A stretch of 15,508 nucleotides of DNA from Tardiphaga sp. (GCA_028290765.1 JAQGJF010000312.1:1-15508), one strand, 5' to 3'. Positions 7,184 through 15,347 are shown, numbered from the stretch's first letter. A program made the numbers and translations. Notes: a model not told the origin generated them from the sequence alone.

Positions 7184-7313
7184 GGCTGCGGAATTTCCGC
7201 GGGCTGTCTTCCCGCCTTCCGACCGTCCCATACCAGATAAATCTGGGGGGGGCGAATGGCTGGTGCCCTCGCGCTGGAGCGATGGCCGGTTCGGGCCCTG
7301 TCTCGCGCGCGCC

Positions 7314-8936
7314 TCAGATCTGCATGCGCGAGGGCGCGGAGTCGATCGCTACGTTCCTGAGCCCGCGGCTTTCCGAGATCCGGAAATCCGTCACCCCGCT
7401 GTTGAGCAGGAACGCTTGTGCGGCGGGTGGCAGTTTGAGATGCGAGAAGTCGGCGCCCCTGACATCATCGAGCCAGATGGCGGGCCGCGCATCGGGACTG
7501 GCGCTGGCCAGCTCGACATGGCTGAACTCGATATTGCTGACGTGGCGCAGGTAGACATGCTGAGCTGGAAGCGGGCCAAAGCGCGCCGGCTCCGGATATG
7601 CATCGGGCTTTTCGACCGGCTGGAGCGCCGCCATCTCCAATGTACCGCCGCCCTTTTGCAGGAAGTAGCAGTCGCTTATCTTGACGTCCTCGACGGCATG
7701 GCCGGGAATGCCGCTGATGATCGAAGGCATGTCGTTCAGCGGCGCGTAGCAGGTGACGTTGCTGATGAGGATGCGCTTCAATCGGCCGACCGGGATCCCG
7801 CTCGGTCCGCGCATGCGTGCGCCGAGACGGAGGAACAGCGGTGCGTTGCGAATGTCGCGCATGGTCAGACCGGTGACGCTGATATCTTCGAGGATGCCGC
7901 CATCGACGGTCTCGAGCGCGAGGCCGCGGCACCCCTCGAAAATGCAATTGCTGATGGCAATGTTGCGGAACCCGCCATTCGACTCGGTGCCGCATTTGAT
8001 CCGGCCGGTGCGCTGCCAGCCATGCGCCTCCTGCCAATCGTCGGCAAAGCGCTTGAAACTGCCGTCGAGCAGCGTTCCGAGCTCGTAGTCGCCGGTGACG
8101 TAGCAATTGGCGATGGTGACGTTTTCGGTAGGGCGCGCATAGCCGAGCGCGAAGGAGCTTTTCGGAACGATCGCATCGTCCCATGGCGCATTGATGCTGC
8201 AATTGGTGAGCCGCACGTTGCGGCAGCAGTCGACGTCGATGCCGTCGCGATTGGTGTCGATCCGCAGATTGTCGATGGTCAAGTTGTCGACGCCGGTCGC
8301 GAGGATCGCGAAATGGCCGCCGGCCAGCATCGCGACATCGCGCAGGATGACGTTGCGGCAGTTCTTCAGCGCGATCGCCTTGTTGCCGACGCCCTGGGCT
8401 TCGGCGCGCGGCAGGTCGGGGTCGTCATGGCCGCGGCTCAGCCCCTTGCCCCAGATCAGGCCGGGGCCGAGAATCGCGACGTCGTGCAGCCCTTCACCCC
8501 AGATCAGGCTGTTGTGCCAGTGATTGTGGCCGAAATCCTGATACGCCTCCCAAGGCGCGTTCGATTCAGCCGGATCGTAACCCGAACTGGTTCCCTCGCG
8601 CGGCGTCTCGGCGGCGAGGATCGTTGCGCCCTCATCGAGATAGAGCGCGACACGGCTTTTGAGGTGAATCGAGTAACAGGCATAGGTGCCGGATGGAACG
8701 TAGACCGTGCCGCCCCTGGTCGAGGCAGCCTCGATCGCGCGATTGATCGCCGGCGTGTCGATCGCCTGGCCATCGCCCACGGCGCCGAAGGTCCGGATAT
8801 CGAACACGGTTCCGGGGCCGGCATTGGGCGTGGGCGCGCCCTGTGCCCGGGCACCGCGGCCAAGCAGGGTCGGCGCGAGAAGCGTGGTGAGCCCGAAGCC
8901 GGCAAGCTTGAGAAATTCCCGACGGATTGAGTCCAT
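7314..8936 (-). CDS. Tat-exported GH28-like (polygalacturonase-type) right-handed beta-helix protein
   Basis: This encodes 540 aa. It begins with a twin-arginine signal (RREFLKLAG at 5-13, hydrophobic stretch to about 25, GARAQG as the cleavage region). From about 43 there is a pectate-lyase-superfamily N-terminal segment (FDIRTFGAVGDGQAIDTPAI, GTVYVPSGTY), followed by repeating beta-helix coils to the C-terminus (NVILRD, NLTIDN, NVRLTN, NVTIAN, NIAISN). GH28 marks are NRDG at 229-232 (for NTD), WDD at 252-254 and GRIKCGT at 311-317 (RIK motif); the GHG motif reads GDY at 282-284. It probably hydrolyses or binds a galacturonan-type or other polysaccharide in the periplasm or outside. It has no strong ribosome site and no carbohydrate-uptake neighbour. 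It lies inside the segment bounded by the direct repeats. Confidence 0.82.
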   Translation of the reverse strand: MDSIRREFLKLAGFGLTTLLAPTLLGRGARAQGAPTPNAGPGTVFDIRTFGAVGDGQAIDTPAINRAIEAASTRGGTVYVPSGTYACYSIHLKSRVALYLDEGATILAAETPREGTSSGYDPAESNAPWEAYQDFGHNHWHNSLIWGEGLHDVAILGPGLIWGKGLSRGHDDPDLPRAEAQGVGNKAIALKNCRNVILRDVAMLAGGHFAILATGVDNLTIDNLRIDTNRDGIDVDCCRNVRLTNCSINAPWDDAIVPKSSFALGYARPTENVTIANCYVTGDYELGTLLDGSFKRFADDWQEAHGWQRTGRIKCGTESNGGFRNIAISNCIFEGCRGLALETVDGGILEDISVTGLTMRDIRNAPLFLRLGARMRGPSGIPVGRLKRILISNVTCYAPLNDMPSIISGIPGHAVEDVKISDCYFLQKGGGTLEMAALQPVEKPDAYPEPARFGPLPAQHVYLRHVSNIEFSHVELASASPDARPAIWLDDVRGADFSHLKLPPAAQAFLLNSGVTDFRISESRGLRNVAIDSAPSRMQI

Positions 8937-9068
8937 ATCAGTCGCACCACGCCGACACGTCGCAGCGGTGGTCGAATGTGCAATCGCCGCCGCCGATGAT
9001 TAATAGCATACCTTCCGGGAGCCGTTGACAAGCACCTCCGCGCTTCAGCTCTGAACCGCCTCTCATGT

Positions 9069-9087
9069 CATTAAATCAATGGCTTAG
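9069..9087 (+). repeat. Right copy of the direct repeat (possible att site)
   Basis: CATTAAATCAATGGCTTAG repeats the word at 5392-5411 with one base missing. It marks the right end of the segment carrying the LuxR-type gene, the calcium-binding remnant and the GH28-like gene. It lies 132 bases beyond the start codon of the GH28-like gene and before the terminator of the next gene. Confidence 0.5.
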
Positions 9088-9114
9088 TGCCGTTTCTTCG
9101 GAGAGTTAGCCAAA

Positions 9115-9143
9115 TAAAAAGCCGCCCGGAGGCGGCCGTTTTT
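9115..9143. terminator. Bidirectional rho-independent terminator
   Basis: GCCGCC (9121-9126) and GGCGGC (9131-9136) pair around the loop CGGA. The stem is flanked by a run of A on the left (from 9116) and TTTTT on the right (9139-9143). Read on the minus strand, the stem is directly followed by TTTTTATTT, so it is well placed to end the 64-aa protein transcript; on the plus strand it would also stop readthrough from the accessory segment. Confidence 0.85.
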
Positions 9144-9165
9144 ATGCCGTTTAGCGGCGCGTGCG

Positions 9166-9360
9166 TTAGCGCACGACCGACGCATCCGAGCTCGTCACCA
9201 TCGTCGCCTTACCGGCCTTCACGATGTGGGGTGCCTGGGCGTAATCCGCGCTGGTGCGTGCCGAGATACCGAAACCCGCCACCGCGATGCCGGCCACGAG
9301 GGCGACAACCACGATTTTGAGGTGGGTCATGCGGTCCGCTGAGTGGATCGAGTGGTTCAT
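9166..9360 (-). CDS. Small single-pass membrane protein, 64 aa, function unknown
   Basis: The ATG at 9360-9358 has AGGAG seven bases upstream, and the gene ends 22 bases before a strong terminator, so it is a self-contained short transcription unit. The longer open frame that begins at 9633 has no comparable start. The protein begins MNHSIHSADRMTHLK, has one hydrophobic segment at about 16-32 (IVVVALVAGIAVAGFGI) and ends with a polar tail containing HIVKAGKATMVTSSDASVVR. It resembles short hypothetical proteins recalled from Bradyrhizobium; no function is known to me. The hydrophobic segment could be a membrane anchor or an uncleaved signal. The 284 bases upstream (9361-9644) show no other gene. 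Confidence 0.75.
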   Translation of the reverse strand: MNHSIHSADRMTHLKIVVVALVAGIAVAGFGISARTSADYAQAPHIVKAGKATMVTSSDASVVR

Positions 9361-9644
9361 GTCGGGCTCCTGGCGTCCTTGCCGCCGCTTGTTGATCAAG
9401 GGAGTACGCCCCGTCTGTTTCGGGATGGTTTCGTGGGTTCCCCAATCTGGTTTCGTCGGCTCGATGCTTCGGGTACGGCGGCGGTCCGACGGCACCCCGC
9501 TTCCAGCTGCGCTCGCGCCCCGGCGTTCGAATGCCGCGGGCAACATTTGACGATTCGCGCTTCCTGTCGCCCGTCCCCGTGTTCTGTTCGTAACACCGAG
9601 CCCAAAAATACCGTCTCGATGAGGAAGCTGCATGTAGCGTCAAT

Positions 9645-10307
9645 GGCGCGGGCAGCGGACGCTCCGACCTGTTCCAGGCCGGCGCCTTCGTGCGCCACAC
9701 CGTCGGATCGGCCTACATCACCGCCGCGGCCGCCTATGGCTGGCAGGACATCACCACCGATCGCACCGTGACCATCGCCGGCATCGATCAACTGCGCGCG
9801 CACTTCAACGCCAATGCCTATTCAGGCCGCGTCGAAGGCGGCAACCGCTATGTGATGCCGTGGATGGGTGGCCTTGGCCTGACGCCCTACGCCGCGGCGC
9901 AGGTGACCGCGTTCGACCTGCCGGCTTACGCCGAGAGCGTCATTTCCGGTGCCAACACCTTCGCGCTGGCTTACGGCGCCAAGGCCGCCACCGCGACACG
10001 CAGCGAGCTCGGCCTGCGCTCCGACAAATCCTATGCGGTCGGCGATGCGCTGCTGACGCTGCGCGGCCGCGCCGCCTGGGCGCATGATTTCAACACCGAC
10101 CGCAACATCGCCGCAACGTTCCAGACGCTGCCCGGCGCGAGCTTCGTCGTGAATGGTGCTGCACAATCGCATGACGCAGCACTCGCTACGGCTTCCGCCG
10201 AGATGAAATTCATCAGCGGCATTTCGCTCGCTGCCACCTTCGAGGGCGAGTTCTCCGACGTCACCCGCAGCTACGCCGGCAAGGGCGTGGCGCGCTACGC
10301 GTGGTAG
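9645..10307 (+). pseudogene. C-terminal beta-barrel remnant of an autotransporter
   Basis: The frame reads NGAGSGRSDLFQAGAFVRHT (from about 9642) and continues to a TAG stop at 10305-10307. It has the alternating pattern of an autotransporter barrel (AYITAAAAYGWQDITTDRTV, ARSELGLRS-like TRSELGLRSDKSYAVGDALL) and ends in the aromatic residue typical of outer-membrane proteins (GVARYAW). About 220 residues of barrel are left, whereas the passenger domain, signal peptide and first strands are missing. The frame is blocked by TAA at 9591-9593 and its first possible start is a GTG at 9690 without a ribosome site. The match to the family seems to begin abruptly near 9642, so it is most likely a deletion remnant that is not exported. 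It converges on the MFS gene, 22 bases away. Confidence 0.75.
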
Positions 10308-10329
10308 CGCGGCCTGGTTTACAGGTCGA

Positions 10330-11637
10330 TCACACCGCCCGTTTGATGTCGCCGCGGATCGAGCGCGCTGCCCATACGAACAACAGCGCGCCGAGCATGG
10401 TGGTAAGCGCTGCCGACAGCAGCGAATAACGTACCGCATCGGCGCCATAGCTGCCCTTGAGCGCGTCGTTGATCATGCCGACCGCCAGCGGGCCGACGCC
10501 CTGGCCGAAGCAGGTCGCGGTCAGCAGCACGATGGCGGAAGCCAGCGCACGCATGCTGGGGCGGGCGACGGTCTGGGCGATGGCGAAGATCGGCCCCAAA
10601 TGAAAGCCGACCAGGAACGACGTCAGCGCCAGGGCCGCGACCATCATCGGAAAGCTCGACGTCAGCATGCACACCGCGAACACCGGCCCGGCGAGGCCGG
10701 ACATGATCGCCGGCGCCCACAGTTTCCAGCGGTCGTCGCGCTGACTGATCTGCGCCACCACCAGTCCACCGACCAGCGTGCCGGCCATGCCGCACAGGCC
10801 CTTGAAGGTTCCGGCATAGGTGCCGATCTCGGCGCTGCTCAGATGGTGCACCCGCGCCAGGAAAGGCGGTATCCAGGCCGAAGTAGCGTAGTTGGTGTAG
10901 GTGGTCAGGCAGAAGCCGATCAGGACGATCACAAAGCTTTTCTGTGAGGCCAGGAAGGCGAGGGTAGGGCCGAGCGGCTCGGGCGTGAATTTCTCCGCCA
11001 AACCATCTTGACGAGTGCCGCCGCGGCGCGGTTCCGACACCGTCAGCCACAGCACCGCGGCGAGCAGGATGCCGGGAAGCCCGGCTGTGAAGAACGCCAT
11101 CCGCCAGCCATAGTGCTGGTTGACGTAGCCGCCGATGAAATAGCCGAGAAACACGCCGAGATAGGTGCCGATGGCATAGACGCCGAGCGCGCGGGGCCGC
11201 TCGTTCTTGCCGAACAGATCGGCGACCATCGATTGCGATGCCGGGGTGCCGGCTGATTCACCGATGCCGACCCCGATGCGCGCCAGCGCCAGCGTGGTGA
11301 CGCTCTGCGCCATGCCGCAGAAGAAGGTCATCGCGCTCCAGAACGCCAGCGCTATGGCGACGATGTTGCGGCGGTTGAGGCGGTCGGCGACGCGGGCGAT
11401 CGGAATGCCCAGCAACGAGTAGAACAGCACGAAGCCGAAGCCGGCGAGCAGCCCCATCGCGGTGTCGCTGAGCGCGAATTCCTTTTTGATCGGTTCGATC
11501 AGGACGTTGAAGATGGTGCGATCGAGAAAATTCAGCGCGTAGATGATGGTGAGCAGCCCCAGCACGAAATAACGCCGCGCCGGTTGCCGCACGGTGATGT
11601 CTGCGCCTGCTGCCGCAGGCGTTGCGAGCTCAGCCAT
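10330..11637 (-). CDS. MFS transporter, spinster-like
   Basis: This encodes 435 aa. The ATG at 11637 has GGGGAGG six bases upstream, which decides against a longer frame beginning at 11733 that would overlap the oxygenase gene. About 12 hydrophobic segments are visible, beginning at 23-38 (YFVLGLLTIIYALNFLDR). The motif-A loop between segments 2 and 3 reads GIPIARVADRLNRRN at 77-91, and RIGVGIGESAGTPAS follows at 120-134. The central cytoplasmic loop is at about 202-225. Proteins of this type move organic anions, sugars acids or lipids with protons; the substrate is not evident. The gene lies 46 bases downstream of the Rieske oxygenase gene on the same strand, which suggests it imports the oxygenase substrate or exports the product. 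Confidence 0.9.
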   Translation of the reverse strand: MAELATPAAAGADITVRQPARRYFVLGLLTIIYALNFLDRTIFNVLIEPIKKEFALSDTAMGLLAGFGFVLFYSLLGIPIARVADRLNRRNIVAIALAFWSAMTFFCGMAQSVTTLALARIGVGIGESAGTPASQSMVADLFGKNERPRALGVYAIGTYLGVFLGYFIGGYVNQHYGWRMAFFTAGLPGILLAAVLWLTVSEPRRGGTRQDGLAEKFTPEPLGPTLAFLASQKSFVIVLIGFCLTTYTNYATSAWIPPFLARVHHLSSAEIGTYAGTFKGLCGMAGTLVGGLVVAQISQRDDRWKLWAPAIMSGLAGPVFAVCMLTSSFPMMVAALALTSFLVGFHLGPIFAIAQTVARPSMRALASAIVLLTATCFGQGVGPLAVGMINDALKGSYGADAVRYSLLSAALTTMLGALLFVWAARSIRGDIKRAV

Positions 11638-11683
11638 GGTATCCTCCCCGATGTATCTTTTGCCGGACGATTTGAGGCTCGCA

Positions 11684-12874
11684 TCAGGCCTCCCGGATAT
11701 AATTTCCGGCTTCAAAAACCACGGGACCCGCATCGGGGTCGAAATTCACGCCGATCGGATCGCGTCCGGCGGCGAGCGCGTCGAGCTGGTCGGAGAGCAG
11801 GCGCCGGATCATCAGGATGCCGCGGTCGCTTTGGCCGAAATGCTCTTCGGAATGCATCGTGATCGGGCCCTGGCCGACCTGGGCTTCGTAATCGCCGGGG
11901 AATGCCTGGTGCTCTTGCTCGGTCATGTCCCACCAGAACTTGCCGTTGAATTTCGAGCGCATGCGGCCGATCTCGCCGGATTGCTTGACCCGGCCGGCGA
12001 CGTAAATCCGGAAGGAATGGTCGTCGATCGGCAGCACCCAGCCGATCGATTCCACCCGCGCGAATTGCGCGACCCGCGGATTGGGCACCACCCGCAGCGT
12101 CGGCAGCACCGCTTCGGTGACGCGATAAAACACCTTGCCGTCGTCCTGTTCGCGGGTCGAGCGCACCGTCACGCCGCGCGGCGAGGTTTCGAATTTCACC
12201 TGCGGCATCGACGCCATCATGTTGGTGAACTGTGCGCCGCTGAACGATCCGTGCAGGATCGGCACGTGGTAGGGGTCGACCACGTTCTCGTAGTGCTGCA
12301 GCCAGTTGCAGGGGATGATGGCGGGGCCGCCGCCGCCGATCGACGAATCGTCGGCCTCGACGAATTCGCCCTCATCCATGGTTTCGAGGCATTCGTAACG
12401 CGGCAGCGGCGGCTTTTTCTCGGCCGGTCCCATATAGGCGAAGATGATGCCGTAGCGTTCCTCGACCGGGTACCAGGGCTGCCGGACCTTGTCCTTGAAC
12501 AGGCCGCCCTCCGGCTCGCAGGGCTGTTCGAGGCAGCGGCCCTGCGTGTCGAACTTCCAGCCGTGATAGCAGCAGCGCAGGCCGTCTTCCTCGACCTTGC
12601 CGTAATACAACGTGGTGCCGCGGTGGCAGCAGCGGGCATGGAGCAGTCCGGGCCGGCCGTGTTTGTCGCGAAACAGAATCAAATCTTCGCCGAGCGCCCG
12701 GACCTTGCGCGGGGTGTCGCCGGCGTCGGCGCAAAGCCCGACCGGATGCCAGTAGCGCCGCAGCAGTTCGCCCATCGGCGTGCCGCGCCCGACCTCGGTC
12801 AGTTCCGTCCGGTAGCTCGACGGCTTGGCCGCGTAGGCCGTGCCGAGATCCCGGTCGCGCTGGGTGATGGTCAT
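11684..12874 (-). CDS. Rieske non-heme iron oxygenase, alpha subunit
   Basis: This encodes 396 aa. The ATG at 12874 follows GGGAGGGACAGG; an open frame further upstream runs through the divergent MarR gene and is not real. The N-terminal Rieske domain binds a [2Fe-2S] cluster through C82-x-H84 and C101-x2-H104 (ARCCHRG and CCYHGWKFD). The catalytic domain has NWLQHYENVVDPYHVPILHG at 190-209, giving His203 and His208 as iron ligands and Asp200 as the likely electron-bridge residue; Asp350 in EEHFGQSDRG is a candidate third ligand. The family hydroxylates or demethylates aromatic and related compounds with O2 and electrons from a separate reductase. No reductase or ferredoxin gene lies in the window. 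It is followed by the MFS gene and faces a MarR regulator, which suggests a substrate-induced unit. Confidence 0.93.
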   Translation of the reverse strand: MTITQRDRDLGTAYAAKPSSYRTELTEVGRGTPMGELLRRYWHPVGLCADAGDTPRKVRALGEDLILFRDKHGRPGLLHARCCHRGTTLYYGKVEEDGLRCCYHGWKFDTQGRCLEQPCEPEGGLFKDKVRQPWYPVEERYGIIFAYMGPAEKKPPLPRYECLETMDEGEFVEADDSSIGGGGPAIIPCNWLQHYENVVDPYHVPILHGSFSGAQFTNMMASMPQVKFETSPRGVTVRSTREQDDGKVFYRVTEAVLPTLRVVPNPRVAQFARVESIGWVLPIDDHSFRIYVAGRVKQSGEIGRMRSKFNGKFWWDMTEQEHQAFPGDYEAQVGQGPITMHSEEHFGQSDRGILMIRRLLSDQLDALAAGRDPIGVNFDPDAGPVVFEAGNYIREA

Positions 12875-12940
12875 CCTGTCCCTCCCGCCCACGGCTTGTT
12901 TCCGCGGATCTGTCTTGATCTTGGTGGAAGTGGACCGTAG

Positions 12941-12961
12941 ATCGATGACATTGTCAACGAT
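12941..12961. promoter_or_regulatory. 21-bp palindrome, candidate MarR operator
   Basis: The half sites ATCGATGACA (12941-12950) and TGTCAACGAT (12952-12961) are reverse complements at 9 of 10 positions around a central T; the only mismatch is 12945/12957. It lies in the 144-base gap between the divergent oxygenase and MarR genes, 67 bases from the oxygenase start codon and 58 from the regulator start codon. The size and symmetry suit a MarR dimer repressing both promoters. Confidence 0.65.
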
Positions 12962-13018
12962 TTCCGAAAGGCGCCCGCCATCCTTGGCAGCCGGGCGTTT
13001 TGTTGGCACACCTTGGCC

Positions 13019-13540
13019 ATGACCCGGACGTTGAAGAGGGCGGCGCGGCCACCGGCCGGCGCGCGGCCGCAGGACGATCACCAGTTGGCGCCGATCACCG
13101 GGATGCTGTCGTCGCGGCTGATGGTGCTGGCCAACCTGCTCAAGCGCGGCGCCATCCTGCGCTACAAGCGGCTGGCCGGGCTGTCCTCGGTGGAATTCGG
13201 CCTCGTCGCCTCGCTGGGCCGCCGGCCGCCGATGAGCGTGGTGCGGCTGGCGGAAGCGGTCGGCATGGACAAGGGCCAGATCAGCCGGGCGCTGGCCGGC
13301 TTGGTCTCGCGCAGGCTCGTGGTGAGGGCGGTCAACCCCCGGGACAACCGCGAAGTGCTGGTCAGCCTGACCCCGGCCGGCCTTGCCGCGCACGAGACCA
13401 TTGTCGCAGGCGCCCACGAACGCAACGCCCGGCTTTTGGCTGACCTCAGCGAGGCAGACGTGGCCCTTTTGCTCGGCCACATCGACCGGCTGACCGGGAC
13501 CGCGAGCGACATGCTGGACGCCGAGAAGGCAGCGGATTGA
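13019..13540 (+). CDS. MarR-family transcriptional regulator
   Basis: This encodes 173 aa from the ATG at 13019; a TTG six bases earlier is also in frame. No good ribosome site precedes either one. The winged helix-turn-helix is central: SVVRLAEAVGMDKGQISRAL at 73-92 (recognition helix about 83-95), then LVSRRLVVRAV and the wing NPRDNREVLVSLTPAG at 106-121. Helices on both sides should form the dimer interface. MarR proteins usually repress and are released by phenolic or other small ligands. The divergent placement against the oxygenase/transporter pair and the palindrome between them suggest it senses the oxygenase substrate. The ligand is unknown. Confidence 0.92.
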   Translation: MTRTLKRAARPPAGARPQDDHQLAPITGMLSSRLMVLANLLKRGAILRYKRLAGLSSVEFGLVASLGRRPPMSVVRLAEAVGMDKGQISRALAGLVSRRLVVRAVNPRDNREVLVSLTPAGLAAHETIVAGAHERNARLLADLSEADVALLLGHIDRLTGTASDMLDAEKAAD

Positions 13541-13725
13541 TCACCGGTCAACGGCGGTATTTGGGGGCCCCGCAAGGCGGCGGAACAGTTGCACACCGAA
13601 ACCTCGCCGCGCATGGAAGTGTCAACATAGCTTGTCTTGCGCCTGTTGTTGCGCTGCGCTAAGCCTCGAATAATTCCAATGTAACGAATCCGCGGCGACG
13701 GCTGTCGCGGGAAAAAGGATCGCCG

Positions 13726-14091
13726 ATGAACGGCATCTTGCAGAATTATCTTCCCCTGGTGGTGTTTATCGGCGTCGCGACCCTGATCGGCGCGGCGTTG
13801 CTGGTGGCTCCCTTCATCGTCGCTTTCCAGCAGCCCGATCCGGAAAAGCTGTCCGCCTATGAATGCGGATTCAACGCTTTTGACGATGCCCGCATGAAGT
13901 TCGACGTGCGGTTCTATCTGGTGGCGATCCTCTTCATCATCTTCGATCTCGAAGTCGCGTTCCTGTTTCCGTGGGCGGTGGCATTCGGGAAGCTGGGCGC
14001 GACCGGGTTCTGGTCGATGATCGTGTTCCTCGCCGTGCTGACAGTGGGCTTCGCCTACGAATGGAAGAAAGGCGCACTGGAATGGGATTGA
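13726..14091 (+). CDS. nuoA: NADH-quinone oxidoreductase subunit A
   Basis: This encodes 121 aa, the usual length, with ribosome site AAGGA seven bases before the ATG. It is a membrane-arm subunit of respiratory complex I near the quinone site. Three membrane segments are visible at about 8-32, 62-85 and 94-112. The conserved loop [20 protein letters not shown] (43-62) and the acidic residues Asp74 and Glu76 in [13 protein letters not shown], known to be important in the E. coli subunit, are present. It is the first gene of the operon and overlaps nuoB by 10 bases. The 185-base region upstream should hold the operon promoter, but I could not settle on boxes. Confidence 0.97.
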   Translation: MNGILQNYLPLVVFIGVATLIGAALLVAPFIVAFQQPDPEKLSAYECGFNAFDDARMKFDVRFYLVAILFIIFDLEVAFLFPWAVAFGKLGATGFWSMIVFLAVLTVGFAYEWKKGALEWD

Positions 14092-14678
14092 GCCCTGTCG
14101 CCATCAAGCCCGGATCCGCGACGATGGTTGCCCCTGCAGCCACCGGCATCATCGATCCCTCGACCGGCAAGCCTGTCGGCGCCAACGATCCGTATTTCCT
14201 CGAGGTCAATCACGAGCTCTCCGACAAGGGCTTCTTCGTTGCCGCGACCGACGACCTGATCACCTGGGCGCGGACCGGATCGCTGATGTGGATGACCTTC
14301 GGTCTGGCCTGCTGCGCGGTCGAGATGATGCAGGTTTCGATGCCGCGTTACGACGTCGAGCGCTTCGGCTTCGCGCCGCGCGCCTCGCCACGCCAGTCCG
14401 ACGTCATGATCGTCGCCGGCACGCTCACCAACAAAATGGCGCCGGCGCTGCGCAAGGTCTACGACCAGATGCCGGAGCCACGCTACGTGATCTCGATGGG
14501 ATCATGCGCCAATGGCGGCGGCTATTATCACTACTCCTACTCGGTGGTGCGCGGCTGCGACCGCATCGTGCCGATCGACATCTACGTGCCGGGTTGTCCG
14601 CCGACGGCGGAAGCGCTGCTCTACGGCGTGCTGCTGCTGCAGAAGAAGATCCGGCGAACCGGAACCATCGAACGCTAA
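14082..14678 (+). CDS. nuoB: NADH-quinone oxidoreductase subunit B
   Basis: This encodes 198 aa. The ATG at 14082 lies inside the end of nuoA, a typical translationally coupled overlap; the longer open frame from 13971 lies within nuoA. The subunit carries the N2 [4Fe-4S] cluster that passes electrons to quinone. All four cysteine ligands are visible: Cys77 and Cys78 in [10 protein letters not shown], Cys142 in GSCANGGG and Cys172 in [10 protein letters not shown]. The N-terminus has about 35 non-conserved residues before the conserved [20 protein letters not shown]. Confidence 0.98.
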   Translation: MGLSPVAIKPGSATMVAPAATGIIDPSTGKPVGANDPYFLEVNHELSDKGFFVAATDDLITWARTGSLMWMTFGLACCAVEMMQVSMPRYDVERFGFAPRASPRQSDVMIVAGTLTNKMAPALRKVYDQMPEPRYVISMGSCANGGGYYHYSYSVVRGCDRIVPIDIYVPGCPPTAEALLYGVLLLQKKIRRTGTIER

Positions 14679-14689
14679 GGTTTTTGGGA

Positions 14690-15304
14690 ATGGACGACAG
14701 CGGGCTCGATACCCTGGGTCAGACGATTGTCGGCGCGCTGCCGGGCGCCGCGCTCGAGCATGCGGTCGCGTTCGGCCAGCTTACGGTGGCGGTGCGCGCC
14801 GACAAGATCGTCGAGGTGGTGCGCCATCTGCGCAACGATCCCGGCTGCCGCTTCGTCAGCTTCGTCGACGTCACCGCGGTGGACTATCCCGGCCGCGAGA
14901 ACCGGTTTGACGTGGTCTACCACTTCCTGTCCCCGACCTTGAACGAGCGCATCCGGCTGCGCGCGGAAGCCTCCGAGACCACCCAGGTGCCGTCGATCAT
15001 CGACGTCTTCCCGGGCGCCGACTGGTTCGAGCGCGAATGCTACGACCTCTATGGCGTGATCTTCACCGGCCACCCGGACATGCGGCGGCTGCTGACCGAT
15101 TCCGGTTTCGACGGCCATCCGCTGCGCAAGGATTTTCCGCTGACGGGATTTGTCGAGGTCCGCTACGACGACCAGGAGAAGCGGGTGGTCTACGAACCCG
15201 TCCGCCTCAATCAAGAGTTTCGGAAATTCGATTTTCTATCTCCCTGGGAAGGTGCCGACTACCCAGTGCTTCCCGGAGACGAGAAGGCGGAGGTCAAGCC
15301 GTGA
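14690..15304 (+). CDS. nuoC: NADH-quinone oxidoreductase subunit C
   Basis: This encodes 204 aa from the ATG at 14690, which has AAGG eight bases upstream; the open frame before it is a shadow of nuoB. The subunit belongs to the peripheral arm of complex I (30-kDa subunit family). The family signature [20 protein letters not shown] is at about 111-130, followed by [20 protein letters not shown]. It is a separate gene, not fused to nuoD as in E. coli. It ends 43 bases before nuoD, with a short tandem repeat in the gap. Confidence 0.97.
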   Translation: MDDSGLDTLGQTIVGALPGAALEHAVAFGQLTVAVRADKIVEVVRHLRNDPGCRFVSFVDVTAVDYPGRENRFDVVYHFLSPTLNERIRLRAEASETTQVPSIIDVFPGADWFERECYDLYGVIFTGHPDMRRLLTDSGFDGHPLRKDFPLTGFVEVRYDDQEKRVVYEPVRLNQEFRKFDFLSPWEGADYPVLPGDEKAEVKP

Positions 15305-15306
15305 CC

Positions 15307-15327
15307 CTATTCGCTATTCGCTATTCG
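15307..15327 (+). repeat. Tandem repeat, three copies of CTATTCG
   Basis: Three exact 7-base copies run head to tail at 15307-15313, 15314-15320 and 15321-15327, directly after the nuoC stop codon and before the nuoD start. Copy number could vary by slippage and would alter the intercistronic distance without touching either protein. Confidence 0.85.
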
Positions 15328-15347
15328 CCCAGGCTTGAGCAAGCTCG

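Noticed and set aside
7188..7200. GCGGAA/TTCCGC hairpin after the calcium-binding remnant as a terminator
   Set aside because: The loop is a single base and no T-tract follows; at most a relic of the original terminator.
7245..7252. Run of eight G as a phase-variable tract
   Set aside because: It lies outside any gene I can support and is not clearly placed in a promoter, so no switch can be argued.
7071..8930. 619-codon open frame on the plus strand opposite the GH28-like gene
   Set aside because: The minus-strand gene has a Tat signal and beta-helix repeats; the plus frame has no motif and no ribosome site and has the composition of an antisense shadow.
11594..12940. 448-codon open frame on the plus strand opposite the Rieske gene
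   Set aside because: The Rieske and iron-binding motifs are on the minus strand; this frame is its complement in codon-position register.
12875..13480. N-terminal extension of the Rieske oxygenase to 598 residues
   Set aside because: It would run antisense through the MarR gene and the divergent promoter region; the ATG at 12874 has a clear ribosome site and gives the normal family length.
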